DNA of 64,000 bases from Microbacterium sp. Root553 (GTDB lineage Bacteria > Actinomycetota > Actinomycetes > Actinomycetales > Microbacteriaceae). Positions 8,338-15,873 of the stretch are shown here, one piece after another. Made by a program: the position numbers and the translations under genes. Where the stretch lies: the NCBI RefSeq assembly GCF_001426995.1, contig NZ_LMFY01000001.1:1917674-1981673 (forward strand). The letters run 5' to 3'. Position 1 is the stretch's first letter; each line of letters starts with the position of its first letter. A model generated the notes under the pieces. It had not been told where the DNA came from. It did not search any database and was given only the letters and a program-made list of their open reading frames with translations.

Positions 8338-9641
8338 GCCTCGTCCTCGGGGTGAGCCTCGTCCTCGGGGGACGACTCGTCCGATCCGTCGGCGGCGTCG
8401 ACCGACGGGTGCGCTTCAACGGCGTCGTCGCGGCGCTGCGCGTCACCCGGGCGTCCCGGTGCCTGATCCCGGTGCTCGTCCGCGCGCACGGACGAGAGGT
8501 CCTCGGTCGCGAGGCTGCCCACCTGCATACGGCGCGCGGCCTCTGCAGCGGCATCGGACATGTCTCCGGTGGCGTCTTCGTCGTGCCACAGCTCGTTCGG
8601 GTTGTACGCATCGGTCTGCATCGACGTGTCCACGTCCGCGACGGCGGCAGCAGGCACCCGGTCCAATGCGTCGAGTGCCGAGTCGACACCGTCACGTCGC
8701 GAGGCGATCACGCCGAGGTCGTCGTCGTGCAGGCCGTCGGCGAGCGACTCGAGCAGCGCGGCGGCGTCATCGACGATGTCCTGCCGACGCAGCGAGTTGC
8801 CGTGCACGAGCCAGCGGGCGAACTCCAGCTCGGCGTGCAACCGCGCACGGACCTCGAGTGCGGCGTCGGTGCCGCGGTCGGCGGCCCTGGCGTACGCCGC
8901 ATGCACGTCATCCGCCGCGTCGGGGGCCGCCGAGAGCCACGAGAGGTCGATGGCGGGGTCGCCGACGGACAGCGAGTGCCAGCCGAGGAGACCGGTGACC
9001 TCGGGGCCGAGATCCGGGTCGTCGCGGAAGAGGAAGGAGGTGGATTGGACGCCTCCGAGCACCACGGTCGACTCGTAACGCCACAGGTCGTCGTCCGCGA
9101 CGGCGTCGCGCCAGCGGATCGTCAGGCGGGCCGGGACGCGACCGGTGGATGCCGCGGCATCGACGAGGCGGATGAGCTCGTCGCGGCTCTCCTGCGCCGA
9201 GCGGGTGGTGAGGCCGGCTCCGCGCACGACGGACGTCGGCAGGGTGTGCACGGCGGCGATCGCGGTGCCCATCGATTCGGCCGCGCCGCGTCCCGCCGGG
9301 ACCATGGCCGCCTCGATCTGGAATCCGGGCAGCAGCTCGGTCACGAGCGCACGGGAGTCGCCCAGACGGGTCTCGCCGATGTACTCGGGCGCGCGGAAGG
9401 GCAGCATCGCGCGCGCACCGGCCGTGAGCGCGCGAAGCGCGAGCGCCTCTGCGGCGAGTTCACGGGCGGTCTCGTCGTCGTCCGCGACGCGGATCGCGAG
9501 TTCGCGTCCGTCGGCGAGCGTGGCGACGGCGGAATCGAAGCGCCCGTCGCCGTCGGCGCTCAGCGCGCGGGCTCCGGTCACCTCCGCGCCCGGCAGTGCG
9601 GCAGTCACCGCCGCGGCTAGAGTGAAAGGAGAGCGTCGCAT
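8283..9641 (-). CDS. APH-fold phosphotransferase-like protein, probably inactive
   Basis: 452 residues. The first ~330 have the aminoglycoside/macrolide phosphotransferase fold, including the conserved tail SVGDPAIDLSWL. The catalytic loop normally reading HGDLxxxN is here LGGVQSTS (195-202), and the metal-binding D of the DFG/DW position appears replaced in GLLGWHSLSVGD. The key His, Asp and Asn are therefore absent, which argues for a pseudokinase or a non-kinase role. The last ~100 residues are a low-complexity acidic tail rich in D, E and A. ATG9641 is six bases after a TACCCT hexamer, suggesting a leaderless message. It lies between adnB and nudC, overlapping adnB tail to tail, and is divergent from nudC. 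Confidence 0.8.
   Translation of the reverse strand: MRRSPFTLAAAVTAALPGAEVTGARALSADGDGRFDSAVATLADGRELAIRVADDDETARELAAEALALRALTAGARAMLPFRAPEYIGETRLGDSRALVTELLPGFQIEAAMVPAGRGAAESMGTAIAAVHTLPTSVVRGAGLTTRSAQESRDELIRLVDAAASTGRVPARLTIRWRDAVADDDLWRYESTVVLGGVQSTSFLFRDDPDLGPEVTGLLGWHSLSVGDPAIDLSWLSAAPDAADDVHAAYARAADRGTDAALEVRARLHAELEFARWLVHGNSLRRQDIVDDAAALLESLADGLHDDDLGVIASRRDGVDSALDALDRVPAAAVADVDTSMQTDAYNPNELWHDEDATGDMSDAAAEAARRMQVGSLATEDLSSVRADEHRDQAPGRPGDAQRRDDAVEAHPSVDAADGSDESSPEDEAHPEDEAQRAARAALQRWKSSDSE
8335..8370. repeat. Perfect 18-bp tandem duplication
   Basis: The unit TGAGCCTCGTCCTCGGGG occurs at 8335-8352 and again at 8353-8370 without a mismatch. The first copy starts with the adnB stop codon. 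On the other strand the duplication adds six residues to the acidic tail of the APH-like protein. Confidence 0.9.
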
Positions 9642-9647
9642 ACCCCC

Positions 9648-9653
9648 AGGGTA
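9648..9653 (-). promoter_or_regulatory. -10 hexamer TACCCT, leaderless start
   Basis: On the minus strand TACCCT is followed by six bases (GGGGGT) and ATG9641 of the APH-like gene. No separate ribosome-binding site is visible. Confidence 0.55.
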
Positions 9654-9705
9654 GGTGGACGCAGGGGCGGTCCCGCTTCCGCCACGCCCGTGAGAGAGGG
9701 AGCCG

Positions 9706-10608
9706 ATGACCATGAAGACCACGTCTCTCGACCGCGCCGCGGACCTGAGGGGCGAGCCAGGACTCATCGACCGGCTCCGCGCCGACCGCACGACCCGGGT
9801 GATCGCCACGCGTGGCGGTCGGGTGCGCATCGCGGACGGCGACGTCGATCATGCCGCGCTCCTGCGGGTTCCCGCGGAGGAGATCGTCGACGCCACCTGG
9901 GCTCTGCTGGGTCGTGACCCCGACGGCCACGCCATCCTGTTGGCCGTCCTGCCGCCTGAGCCCGAGACCGAGAGCGTCGATACGGCCCCGGATGAGATGT
10001 GGCTGGGTCTGCGCGATCTGGGTGCCCGCCTCGCCGCCGACGAGACCGAGCTGCTCATCGAGGCTCTCGCCCTGGGCGGCTGGCTGCGGGATGCGCCGTT
10101 CTGCCCGTCGTGCGGCGGAGGCACCGAGCTCCGACAGGCGGGGTGGTCGAGGCACTGCCTCGTCTGCGGGCGCGAGCACTTCCCGCGCACGGACCCCGCG
10201 GTCATCGTTGCCGTGGAGAGCGCCGACGGCGAGCGTCTGCTGCTCGGCGCCAACGCGAACTGGGGAGGCCGCATGTACTCCTGCTTCGCGGGATTCACGG
10301 AGGCGGGGGAGTCGCTCGAGGCCACCGTGCACCGCGAGCTCGAAGAGGAGTCCGGAGTCCGGCTGGCCTCTCTGCGCTACGTCTCCTCGCAGCCGTGGCC
10401 GTTCCCGCGCTCGCTGATGCTGGGCTTCCGTGCGGTCGTCCTCGACGAGGGCGATGTGCGCCCGGACGGCGAGGAGATCATCGACGCGCGGTGGTTCACC
10501 CGGGCGGAGATCGGTTCCGCTCTCGCCGGTGACGGACCCGTCGGCCTCCCTGGCCCGTCGTCCATCGCCCGTGCCCTGATCGTGTCGTGGTTCGAGGAGC
10601 GCGCGTGA
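9706..10608 (+). CDS. nudC: NAD(+)/NADH diphosphatase NudC
   Basis: 300 residues. A zinc ribbon with two CxxC pairs (C133/C136 and C151/C154) precedes a Nudix hydrolase domain with the box GFTEAGES...RELEEESG (about 196-218). The NudC signature SQPWPFP follows the box. The family hydrolyses NAD(H) to NMN(H) and AMP and, in some bacteria, removes NAD caps from RNA. ATG9706 has a GAGGGA ribosome-binding site; ATG9712 is an alternative. Its stop overlaps the GTG of the uvrD2-like gene, so the two form an operon. A TAGAGT at 9618-9623 is a possible promoter, overlapping the divergent APH-like start. Confidence 0.94.
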   Translation: MTMKTTSLDRAADLRGEPGLIDRLRADRTTRVIATRGGRVRIADGDVDHAALLRVPAEEIVDATWALLGRDPDGHAILLAVLPPEPETESVDTAPDEMWLGLRDLGARLAADETELLIEALALGGWLRDAPFCPSCGGGTELRQAGWSRHCLVCGREHFPRTDPAVIVAVESADGERLLLGANANWGGRMYSCFAGFTEAGESLEATVHRELEEESGVRLASLRYVSSQPWPFPRSLMLGFRAVVLDEGDVRPDGEEIIDARWFTRAEIGSALAGDGPVGLPGPSSIARALIVSWFEERA

Positions 10609-12326
10609 GCGCGCTCGACGCACTCGACGAACGGCAGCGGGAGGCGGCATCCGTGCTGCGCGGACCTGTCGCGGTGCTCGCGGGTGCCGGCACGGGGAAG
10701 ACCCGCGTGATCACCCACCGGATCGCCCACGGTGTGGACACCGGAGCGTACTCGCCTTCGCGCGTGATGGCGGTGACGTTCACCGCCAAGGCGGCGGGAG
10801 AGCTGCGGGGGCGCCTGCGGGCGCTGGGCGTCGAGGGCGTCGCCGCGCGGACCTTCCATGCGGCCGCTCTGGCGCAGCTGAACTTCTTCTGGCCGACCCT
10901 TGCGGGCGCTCCCGCTCCGTCGATCATCGACAACAAGGTGCGGATGCTGGGGCAGGCCGCCGACGCCATGCGCCTGCGCCCGAGCACCGCCACGCTGCGC
11001 GACATCGCCTCCGAGATCGAGTGGCGCAAGGTGTCGATGCTCTCGGTCGACGCGCACGCGGCCCTCGGGCGGTCGGTGAGCGGTGTCGACACGCAGCAGC
11101 TGGTGGAGCTGCAGCAGCGCTACGAGGCCCTGAAGGACGAACGGCATCAGCTGGACTTCGAAGATGTCCTGCTGGCGTGCGCGGGGATGCTGGAGGCGGA
11201 GTCCCGTGTGGCGGCGTCGGTGCACGAGCAGTATCGGCACTTCACGGTCGACGAGTATCAGGACGTGTCGCCGTTGCAGAACCGTCTGCTCGAGCTCTGG
11301 CTGGGCGACCGGCGCGACATCTGTGTCGTGGGCGACGCCAGCCAGACCATCTACTCGTTCGCGGGCGCCGAGCAGCGCTTCCTCTTGGAGTTCGAACGAC
11401 GGCATCCCGATGCGACGGTCGTCCGCCTCGAGACCAACTACCGGTCGCAGGCCCCGATCCTCGAAGCGGCGAACGCGCTCATGAAGGGCAGGCCGGGTGC
11501 GCTCGAGCTCGTCCCGGCGCGCGAGACCTTCCACGCGGATGCCCCCACCGTCACCGCGTACGACTCCGAGCGCGAGGAGGCCGAAGGCATCGCCGCGGCC
11601 GTCTCGGCCCGCATCGCCGCGGGTACGTCTCCCGCCGACATCGCCGTGCTCTACCGCGCGCACGCGCAGTCCGCCGCGCTGCAGCAGGCGCTCGCCGCCG
11701 AGGGCGTCGCGACCTCGGTGCTGGGCGGCACGCGGTTCTTCGCGATGCCCGAGGTGCGGCAGGCGATCCTCGCGTTGCGAGCAGCGGCGGTCGCTCCCAC
11801 CGAACAGGGATTCCTCCCGGGTGTCCAGCGCGTCCTGCGCGAGCTCGGTCTGAGCGACGAGCCCCCGGCCGCGGGTGGCGCGCAGCGCGACGGCTGGGAG
11901 GCGCGGCGCGCGATCCTCAGGCTCGCGGAGGACGCCGGACCCGACGAGAACCTCCGCACGTTCAGCGACTCGCTGATGGCTCGCGCCAAGGACCAGCATG
12001 AGCCGACGCTGCGCACCGTCACGCTGTCGACCCTGCACGCCGCGAAGGGTCTCGAATGGCCGCACGTGCACCTCGCAGGGTGGGCCGAGGGGGCGCTGCC
12101 CATCTCGTATGCCACCGGATTCGAGGCCATCGACGAAGAGCGACGTCTCGCGTATGTCGGTGTCACGCGAGCCGCGCGTACGCTGGCGCTCTCCTGGTCT
12201 CGATCCGCGGGGCGAGGGGAACGAGCGCCGTCGCGGTTCCTGGCAGAGATGGGGACGACGGCACGCGGCACCGGCATTCTTCGTGAAATGTCACCGAACG
12301 CCACTCGCGCCGACCGTCGTCGCTGA
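10605..12326 (+). CDS. uvrD2: UvrD2-like superfamily 1 DNA helicase
   Basis: 573 residues with GAGTGKT (K32), TVDEYQDVSP (D216-E217), GDASQTIYSFAGA, TLHAAKGLEWPHV and RLAYVGVTRAAR, a full 3'-5' SF1A helicase core. Mycobacterial UvrD2 continues with a linker, a tetracysteine region and an HRDC domain. This protein ends about 35 residues after the last helicase motif, so those domains are missing. It is coupled to nudC by a GTGA overlap. The last 164 bases of the gene are also coding on the opposite strand for the cyclodehydratase-like protein. Confidence 0.88.
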   Translation: MSALDALDERQREAASVLRGPVAVLAGAGTGKTRVITHRIAHGVDTGAYSPSRVMAVTFTAKAAGELRGRLRALGVEGVAARTFHAAALAQLNFFWPTLAGAPAPSIIDNKVRMLGQAADAMRLRPSTATLRDIASEIEWRKVSMLSVDAHAALGRSVSGVDTQQLVELQQRYEALKDERHQLDFEDVLLACAGMLEAESRVAASVHEQYRHFTVDEYQDVSPLQNRLLELWLGDRRDICVVGDASQTIYSFAGAEQRFLLEFERRHPDATVVRLETNYRSQAPILEAANALMKGRPGALELVPARETFHADAPTVTAYDSEREEAEGIAAAVSARIAAGTSPADIAVLYRAHAQSAALQQALAAEGVATSVLGGTRFFAMPEVRQAILALRAAAVAPTEQGFLPGVQRVLRELGLSDEPPAAGGAQRDGWEARRAILRLAEDAGPDENLRTFSDSLMARAKDQHEPTLRTVTLSTLHAAKGLEWPHVHLAGWAEGALPISYATGFEAIDEERRLAYVGVTRAARTLALSWSRSAGRGERAPSRFLAEMGTTARGTGILREMSPNATRADRRR

Positions 12327-13029
12327 TCACCGCATACTCGCCCGGTGACGCGGATGCCGCCAGCAGTCGTGCGACGAGGGTGGCCGCGTCGGCGACGCGT
12401 GCCGCGCTGAGAGGACCGGCGGGGCGAGCGACGAGCTGCGCGTGCAGCCGCGGCCATGCCGGATCCTTCGCGCGCTCGTGCCCGTCGCGGCAGCTCAGAC
12501 ACGGTGAGATGCCGGGGACGATCACGGGGCCGACGGTCGTCCGCCCGCGCTCCCACGACACCGGCAGGTGTGCGAGGTCGTCGCGCAGGTAGCGTGCGAA
12601 CTGCAGCGCGGCCGCCGCGCCCTCCACGAGAACGACACCGACGTGTCGAGGATCCCCGCGCACACCGTCAGCCACGCCCTCGTCGACCAGGGCCTCCCGC
12701 ATCCGGTACTCGCACCGGCCGTCGAGGACGTCGATGCTCTCGACCCACGCGGCCGGGGGAGAGGCGACATCGTCGACCAGCAACGGCTCGAGCCGCGCGA
12801 GCAGCCGGCGTGCGTCGGCACGCGGTGCGCCCGCGGCGTGGGCGAGGACGTCGAACGTCGAGCGGCGGAAACCCGCCGCCATGCGGGCGACGAGGCGTTC
12901 CACCCACGGTTCGGAGGCGGGGATCCGCAGAGTTCCCTCGATGCCGATCTGCAGGGTGTCGCCATCGCGCCACAGCAACGGGACGGCGGGGTCGAGGCGG
13001 GTCGTGATCTGCGGACTCAGCGGAGGCAT
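12163..13029 (-). CDS. Orphan cyclodehydratase-like protein (TOMM/E1-like family)
   Basis: 288 residues resembling the stand-alone actinobacterial proteins named 'bacteriocin biosynthesis cyclodehydratase domain' or TOMM precursor-binding. These look like a cut-down ThiF/E1-like partner of YcaO enzymes. CLSC near the middle and HEECRC (residues 249-254) supply four cysteines that could bind zinc. No YcaO protein, precursor peptide or dehydrogenase is encoded in the window, so a natural-product role is doubtful. The equivalent mycobacterial gene also sits beside uvrD2. ATG13029 is six bases after a CAGAAT hexamer. The 3' end lies inside uvrD2 in antisense. Confidence 0.75.
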   Translation of the reverse strand: MPPLSPQITTRLDPAVPLLWRDGDTLQIGIEGTLRIPASEPWVERLVARMAAGFRRSTFDVLAHAAGAPRADARRLLARLEPLLVDDVASPPAAWVESIDVLDGRCEYRMREALVDEGVADGVRGDPRHVGVVLVEGAAAALQFARYLRDDLAHLPVSWERGRTTVGPVIVPGISPCLSCRDGHERAKDPAWPRLHAQLVARPAGPLSAARVADAATLVARLLAASASPGEYAVISDDGRREWRSVTFHEECRCRVPSSPSLPGTATALVPLAPRIETRRAPAYARLA

Positions 13030-13035
13030 CCCTCG

Positions 13036-13041
13036 ATTCTG
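13036..13041 (-). promoter_or_regulatory. -10 hexamer CAGAAT, leaderless start
   Basis: On the minus strand CAGAAT is followed by six bases (CGAGGG) and ATG13029, matching the leaderless spacing seen elsewhere. Confidence 0.45.
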
Positions 13042-13181
13042 GGGATGATCACGTGGCGCGGGGTGCCGGGAGGACGATCGGTGGAGAAGATCGGGCGCCC
13101 CCGCGGTCTGTGCAGGAGAGGTGTCGGCCCTGGTCCGGGCACCTGACCCGGCCCCGGTTCGAGACCGGACCGACGGCCGGG

Positions 13182-14615
13182 TCAGACCGGTCGCTCGCCC
13201 CCGGTCCCGTCGCCCGGCTCCTCGCCGTCGCTCTCCTCGCGGTCGGTTCCGGAAGAGGCGTCATCCGTCTCTCCGTTCCTCTCGGCGGAGAAATCGTCGC
13301 CGTCGAGCAGGCGCGCGAGGGCCTCGTCGAACTCGTCGGCGGCCGGCTGCTCGCCACGGGCCGTCGCCTGCAGTCGCGCCACCAGCGCGGAGGGGTCGTC
13401 GATGTCCTCCGAGGTGGGCATCAGGTCGGGGTAGTCCCACAGGGCGTCGCGCCCCGCGGCGCCGACCGCGTCGGTGACCGCCTGCCACATGGCCGACGCC
13501 TCGCGCAGGCGGCGCGGGCGGAGCTTGAGTCCGACGAGAGCGCCGAGGGCGTCCTCCGCCGGGCCGCCGACCGCGCGGCGACGGCGTGCGGCCTCGGCGA
13601 TGCGCGCGCCGTCGGGAAGCCGGGAGGTGGCCTGAGCGGTGACGACGTCGACCCATCCGTCGATCGTCGCGACCAGGTTCTCGAGCCGCGCCAGAGCCTC
13701 GCTCTGCGCCTCCGTCTGCGAGGGCAGCAGCGCGCCGCCCTCGATCGCCGACCGCAGCTCCTCGGGATTCGAGGGGTCGAGGCGGCTCGCTACGTCCTCC
13801 AGCGCGTCGACGTCGACCGTGACGCCGCGTGCGAAGTCGGTGATCTGCGCCATCACGTGCAGGTGCAGCCACTTCGCGTGGCGGTACAGCCGGGCGTAGG
13901 CCAGCTCGCGCGTGGCGAGGTAGAGGATGATCTGGTCTTCGGGGATCTCGAGTCCGTCGCCGAAGTCGCTGAGGTTCTGCGGGATCACCGCCGCGGTCCC
14001 TGCCGGGAGCACGGGGATGCCGACATCGCCGCCGGACACCACCTCGAGGGCGAGCTTGCCGAGCACCTGTCCGAACTGGGCCGCGAACACCGACCCTCCG
14101 AGGCCCCGCATGAGCTTGCCGGCCCCCTGCACGACCTCGCGCATCTCTTCGGGCACCTGGGTGTCGAGGGCGCTGGTGAGCGCATCCGCGATGCTCGTGG
14201 ACACCGGCTCGGCGATCTCCTTCCACACCGGGAGGGTCGCCTCGACCCACTCGCCGCGGGTCATCGCCCTGGGCCGCTCGGCGAGCTCGGAGATGGTGGT
14301 CGCCTCGCTCAGCCACAGATCGGCGAGTGCGAACGAGTCGACGAGCGAGGTGCGCGATCCCTCGGTGATGCCGAGCCCGTCGCGGTTCGCGATGTGCAGC
14401 GCCTGACGCAGCGCGTTCTCCCATGCGTCGCCGCCGAAGGCGCCCTGCAGCTGCGACATGATGGTCTGCATCATGGCGGGATCGAGCTGGATGCCGTCCA
14501 TGCCGGAGAAGGCGTTCCGCAGCGCTTCGGGGTCGATGTCACCGCCGCCCTGGCCGGCCATCATTCGTCGGAGGAACTCTTCGAAATCCTCGGGGGTGGG
14601 GTCGTTGTCTGGCAT
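13182..14615 (-). CDS. Zincin-like metalloprotease family protein (DUF2342)
   Basis: 477 residues. The central region (about residues 90-380) matches the actinobacterial zinc-dependent metalloprotease family (DUF2342/Zincin_2). The helix that should carry the metal site reads RELAYARLYRHAKWLHLH; there is no classical HExxH, so activity is uncertain. The N terminus is Met/Gly/Gln-rich, and the last ~60 residues are a disordered acidic tail (DREESDGEEPGDGTGGE). ATG14615 has GAGAGG nine bases upstream, and a TAGCGT hexamer at 14654-14659 (minus) is a likely promoter. It is divergent from the PDZ-Lon gene, as in mycobacteria. Confidence 0.85.
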   Translation of the reverse strand: MPDNDPTPEDFEEFLRRMMAGQGGGDIDPEALRNAFSGMDGIQLDPAMMQTIMSQLQGAFGGDAWENALRQALHIANRDGLGITEGSRTSLVDSFALADLWLSEATTISELAERPRAMTRGEWVEATLPVWKEIAEPVSTSIADALTSALDTQVPEEMREVVQGAGKLMRGLGGSVFAAQFGQVLGKLALEVVSGGDVGIPVLPAGTAAVIPQNLSDFGDGLEIPEDQIILYLATRELAYARLYRHAKWLHLHVMAQITDFARGVTVDVDALEDVASRLDPSNPEELRSAIEGGALLPSQTEAQSEALARLENLVATIDGWVDVVTAQATSRLPDGARIAEAARRRRAVGGPAEDALGALVGLKLRPRRLREASAMWQAVTDAVGAAGRDALWDYPDLMPTSEDIDDPSALVARLQATARGEQPAADEFDEALARLLDGDDFSAERNGETDDASSGTDREESDGEEPGDGTGGERPV

Positions 14616-14732
14616 GTCGCTCGCCTCTCAGCACGTCTGAAGCCGTGGCATCTACGCTAGTCACAGGAGTGGCCGCCAGACCCCGACGCGGGCAGATCGC
14701 TGTACGCCGCCCGCGAACGACGGAGGAAAACT

Positions 14733-15827
14733 GTGGATCGAACCCGGTCTGTGAAACTCGGGCTGGGCGTCTGGGCGCTGATCGTCGCTCTGATCGCGCT
14801 CGTCGTGCTCACCTTCCTCCCGACGCCCTACGTGATCCAGCGCCCGGGGCCGGTGTACGACACCCTCGGCACCGCCGCCGGCGCCGACGGCGAGCAGGTC
14901 CCGCTGATCCAGATCGACGGCGCGGAGACGTACGAGACGGCGGGAACGCTCGACCTCACGACCGTGCAGGTCGTCGGGAACCGCGAGCGCACGCCGAGCT
15001 GGTTCGAACTCGCTCTCGCGTGGATGGACTCCTCGCGCGCCGTCGTCCCGATCGACTCGGTGTTCCCCGAGGGCGTGACCACCGAGCAGCGCGACGAGCA
15101 GAACGCGACGCTGATGGTCGACTCGCAGCACGAGGCCACGGCCGCCGCGCTCGATGAGCTCGGATACGACACCGGCGCCGAGGTCGTGGTGCAGGAGGTC
15201 ATCGACGACGCGCCCGCCGAGGGGAGCCTCGAGGCGGAGGACGTCATCACCGCGGTGGACGGCACCGCAGTGAGCTCCGCGAAGCAGCTGAAGCAGGCGA
15301 TCCAGGACGCCGGCGGAGCCCCCGTCGCGCTCACCGTGCAGCGTGCGGGTGACGAGCACGTCGTCGAGGTCACGCCCGAGGCGCAGACCCAGGGGGATGT
15401 CACCACCTGGCTCATCGGCGTCTCGCTGCGCACCGACTACGACTTCGCGGTCGACGTCACGCTGCAGCTCGACAACGTCGGCGGTCCGAGCGCGGGCATG
15501 ATGTTCGCGCTCGGGATCATCGACACGCTCACCGAGGGCGAGCTCAACGGCGGGGAGAACGTCGCCGGCACCGGCACCATCGAGGCCGACGGGACGGTGG
15601 GGCCGATCGGCGGCATCCGTCAGAAGCTCTACGGCGCGAGAGACGCGGGCGCCGAGTACTTCCTCGCCCCGTCGTCTAATTGCGACGAGGTGACCGGGCA
15701 TGTGCCCGACGGGCTCACGGTGATCAGCACCTCCACCCTCGAGGAATCTCTCGCTGCGCTCGACGTGATCGCCGACGGCGGGGACGTCGATGCGCTCCCG
15801 ACCTGCGATGTCGTGACCTCCCCGTGA
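14733..15827 (+). CDS. PDZ-domain Lon-like (S16) membrane protease
   Basis: 364 residues: an N-terminal membrane anchor (about 8-28), an extracytoplasmic PDZ domain (about 145-215) and a C-terminal Lon-type proteolytic domain. The catalytic Ser is in GGPSAG (S253) and the catalytic Lys in RQKLYGA (K298); the 45-residue separation fits the S16 Ser-Lys dyad. Without an ATPase domain, such proteins act outside the membrane, substrate unknown. The GTG start at 14733 has GGAGG at 14722-14726. The next gene is the UPF0182 membrane protein, and this pairing is conserved in actinobacteria. Confidence 0.9.
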   Translation: MDRTRSVKLGLGVWALIVALIALVVLTFLPTPYVIQRPGPVYDTLGTAAGADGEQVPLIQIDGAETYETAGTLDLTTVQVVGNRERTPSWFELALAWMDSSRAVVPIDSVFPEGVTTEQRDEQNATLMVDSQHEATAAALDELGYDTGAEVVVQEVIDDAPAEGSLEAEDVITAVDGTAVSSAKQLKQAIQDAGGAPVALTVQRAGDEHVVEVTPEAQTQGDVTTWLIGVSLRTDYDFAVDVTLQLDNVGGPSAGMMFALGIIDTLTEGELNGGENVAGTGTIEADGTVGPIGGIRQKLYGARDAGAEYFLAPSSNCDEVTGHVPDGLTVISTSTLEESLAALDVIADGGDVDALPTCDVVTSP

Positions 15828-15861
15828 CAGGGTGGACAGCCGCCGTACAGTGAGGCGAGCC

Positions 15862-15867
15862 TAGGAT
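15862..15867 (+). promoter_or_regulatory. -10 hexamer TAGGAT, leaderless start
   Basis: TAGGAT is followed by six bases (GGGAGG) and GTG15874. The GGGAGG directly abuts the start codon, too close for normal Shine-Dalgarno pairing, which supports a leaderless message. Confidence 0.55.
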
Positions 15868-15873
15868 GGGAGG

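Noticed and set aside
12163..13029. A bacteriocin or TOMM biosynthetic cluster
   Set aside because: Only the cyclodehydratase-like protein is present. Neighbours are DNA-repair and protease genes, so no natural-product cluster is claimed.
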